A stretch of 64,000 nucleotides of DNA from Paenibacillus sp. MAEPY2 (GTDB lineage Bacteria > Bacillota > Bacilli > Paenibacillales > Paenibacillaceae). The translations under genes and the position numbers were made by a program. Below, in pieces: positions 62,516-64,000 of this stretch. Below the pieces are notes generated by a model. It searched no databases, was not told the DNA's origin, and saw only the letters and a program-made list of their open reading frames with translations. The stretch covers positions 1-64,000 of the forward strand of contig NZ_AWUK01000034.1 in the NCBI RefSeq assembly GCF_000499205.1. The letters run 5' to 3'. The stretch's first letter is position 1, and the number at the start of each line of letters is the position of its first letter.

Positions 62516-64000
62516 ATGAAAGGGATTATCAATTTTTCACTGAACAACAAGTTTGCGATCTGGATTCTGACCATCATCGTTTCCTTCGCCGGTTTGTACA
62601 GCGGACTGACGATGAAACAGGAGACCATTCCAAACATCAATGTGCCATTCCTGAATGTTACGGCCATTGACCCAGGGGCTGCTCCGGAAGGTATTGTGGA
62701 GGATGTCACCAAGCCATTGGAACAGACCTTAAGAAATGTAGAGGGAATTAAGACACTCACCTCCACCTCCATGGAGAATGCCTCTTCCATTACTCTCGAA
62801 TTTGATTATGGTACCGATCTGAACAACGCTACCGCAGCGGTACGCGAAGCACTGAATGAGGTGCAGCTGCCTGACGGCGTACAGAAACCAACCATCTCCA
62901 AATTCAGTATCAACTCCTTCCCGGTTGTCTCGCTCAGCTTGTCCGACAAGGACGGCGGCGATCTGGAACAACTGACTCGACTGGTTGAAACGGATATCCA
63001 GCCTGCACTCGAAGATATTGACGGTGTAGCTCAAGTTCAAGTATCCGGTCAGTATGTCAAGGAAGTTCAACTGAAGTTTGACCAGAAAAAAATGAATGAA
63101 CTAGGCTTGACTGAAGACACAGTCAACGGCATCGTTCAAGGTTCTTCTGTCCGTGTACCACTGGGACTGTTCGAACTGGATAAAGCACAGAAAGCTGTTG
63201 TTGTTGACGGCAATATCATCGATCTGGATGATCTGAAAAATCTCGCCATTCCGGTTATACCAAGCGGTGCGGGAGCAGGCAGTGGTTCGGCCACAGCACC
63301 ACAAGGCGCCGACGCACAAGCTGGCGGAGCAGCTCAAGGTTCTGCACAAGGTTCTGACCAGGCTGCAGGACAAACCGCTGGCGGAAATGCCAGTGTGGGT
63401 AGCACTGCTGCCGCTAACGCACCTGGAATTCCAACGGTTAAATTAAGCGAGATCGCCAAAATTGAAGTCATTGGTCAGGCGGAATCCATTTCCCGGACAG
63501 ACGGTAAGGAATCCATCGGGATTTCCATCGTCAAGTCCAATGATGCCAACACGGTTGATGTCGTCAAAGCGGTTAAAGACAAAGCGGAAGAGTTGCAGAC
63601 GCAGTTCAAAAACGCCGAGTTGACTGTTTTGCTAGACCAAGGTAAACCGATCCAGGACTCCGTAAACACGATGTTGTTCAAAGCGATGTTTGGTGCTTTG
63701 TTCGCCATTTTGATCATTCTGTTGTTCCTGCGTGATATTCGTTCCACCATTATTTCTATTATTTCCATCCCGCTCTCCTTGCTCATTGCATTGACAGCAC
63801 TGAATATGATGGACATTACACTGAACATGATGACACTGGGTGCCATGACGGTTGCGATTGGACGGGTTGTCGATGACTCCATTGTCGTTATCGAGAATAT
63901 CTATCGCAGACTGACACTCCAGGGAGAAAAACTCAAAGGCCGTGATTTGATCCGGGAAGCCACCCGGGAAATGTTCATTCCGATCCTTTCTTCCACGATC
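62516..64000 (+). CDS. RND family efflux transporter (SwrC/AcrB-like), partial
   Basis: First 495 residues; runs off the window. N-terminal helix, porter domain (TIPNINVPFLNVTAIDPGAAP, LEQTLRNVEGIKTLTS) and the start of the membrane domain with GRVVDDSIVVIENIYRR, which contains the TM4 proton-relay Asp pair. It resembles SwrC of B. subtilis, an RND pump for surfactin-like compounds in Gram-positives. Residues 250-304 (63263-63427) are a Gly/Ala/Gln/Ser low-complexity insertion inside the extracellular domain. GAGAGGAG precedes the ATG. Confidence 0.92.
   Translation, partial: MKGIINFSLNNKFAIWILTIIVSFAGLYSGLTMKQETIPNINVPFLNVTAIDPGAAPEGIVEDVTKPLEQTLRNVEGIKTLTSTSMENASSITLEFDYGTDLNNATAAVREALNEVQLPDGVQKPTISKFSINSFPVVSLSLSDKDGGDLEQLTRLVETDIQPALEDIDGVAQVQVSGQYVKEVQLKFDQKKMNELGLTEDTVNGIVQGSSVRVPLGLFELDKAQKAVVVDGNIIDLDDLKNLAIPVIPSGAGAGSGSATAPQGADAQAGGAAQGSAQGSDQAAGQTAGGNASVGSTAAANAPGIPTVKLSEIAKIEVIGQAESISRTDGKESIGISIVKSNDANTVDVVKAVKDKAEELQTQFKNAELTVLLDQGKPIQDSVNTMLFKAMFGALFAILIILLFLRDIRSTIISIISIPLSLLIALTALNMMDITLNMMTLGAMTVAIGRVVDDSIVVIENIYRRLTLQGEKLKGRDLIREATREMFIPILSSTI

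Overview
The window looks like a chromosomal segment of a Paenibacillus-type spore-forming Firmicute. The evidence is the gene order around the ATP synthase operon (spoIIQ, spoIIID, mbl, flhO, flhP, fabZ on one side; wecB, upp, glyA, ywlG, ywlE, mntP, ywlC, spoIIR, prmC, prfA on the other), which matches the Bacillus subtilis atp region. Sporulation genes, a Spo0E-type phosphatase, SLH-type wall-polymer genes (csaB, tagA) and strong AGGAGG ribosome binding sites fit the same picture. Nearly everything from 177 to 57813 lies on the minus strand, except for a short plus-strand stretch near 43.1-43.9 kb. No tRNA, rRNA, prophage or insertion sequence was seen.

Layout. 0.2-6.6 kb: wall-polymer and sugar-phosphate genes (tagA, csaB, a DUF5693-type membrane protein, phosphoglucomutase) and fabZ. 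7.1-16.3 kb: flagellar rod/hook genes, mbl, and the spoIIID/spoIIQ/spoIID/murA cluster, interspersed with repeat-rich spacers. 16.8-25.2 kb: a DUF1146 gene and the complete F1Fo ATP synthase operon (atpZ-I-B-E-F-H-A-G-D-C), with a strong SigA-type promoter and a terminator. 25.3-33.3 kb: housekeeping genes, including the Arg-phosphatase-like ywlE, the t6A enzyme ywlC and spoIIR. 33.5-42.3 kb: a secreted chitinase with two CRE sites, two tandem FtsW/RodA-family genes, prmC-prfA and ychF.

Accessory region 42.5-47.2 kb: a GNAT acetyltransferase; a 26-codon holin-like toxin gene with the architecture of a type I toxin-antitoxin system; a small membrane-anchored protein; Spo0E; a candidate peptide quorum-sensing pair (TPR receptor plus an overlooked 45-aa pro-peptide); decayed coding remnants; and a small CRISPR array with type I-C-like repeats and no cas genes.

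47.2-57.8 kb: type 2 IPP isomerase and a seven-gene, translationally coupled carotenoid operon (three CrtN/CrtI-type desaturase/oxidases, CrtM, CruF-like hydratase, acyltransferase, glycosyltransferase). It is preceded by a MerR/B12-binding CarH-like photoreceptor gene. Both the crt operon and carH have three tandem 11-bp GTA-led repeats over their promoters, a convincing CarH operator design. This suggests light- and B12-controlled synthesis of a glycosylated, probably acylated, C30 carotenoid.

58.1-64.0 kb (plus strand): a PLD-like protein with degenerate HKD motifs, a TetR-SMR-SMR efflux operon (yvdTSR-like), a 44-aa membrane peptide gene, and a TetR gene followed by an RND pump gene cut by the window edge.

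The spacers carry several unexplained structured repeat families: a dispersed element of about 150 bp (four copies), 112-bp tandem hairpin repeats inside the flhO-flhP spacer, and four tandem hairpins inside the atpA-atpG spacer.
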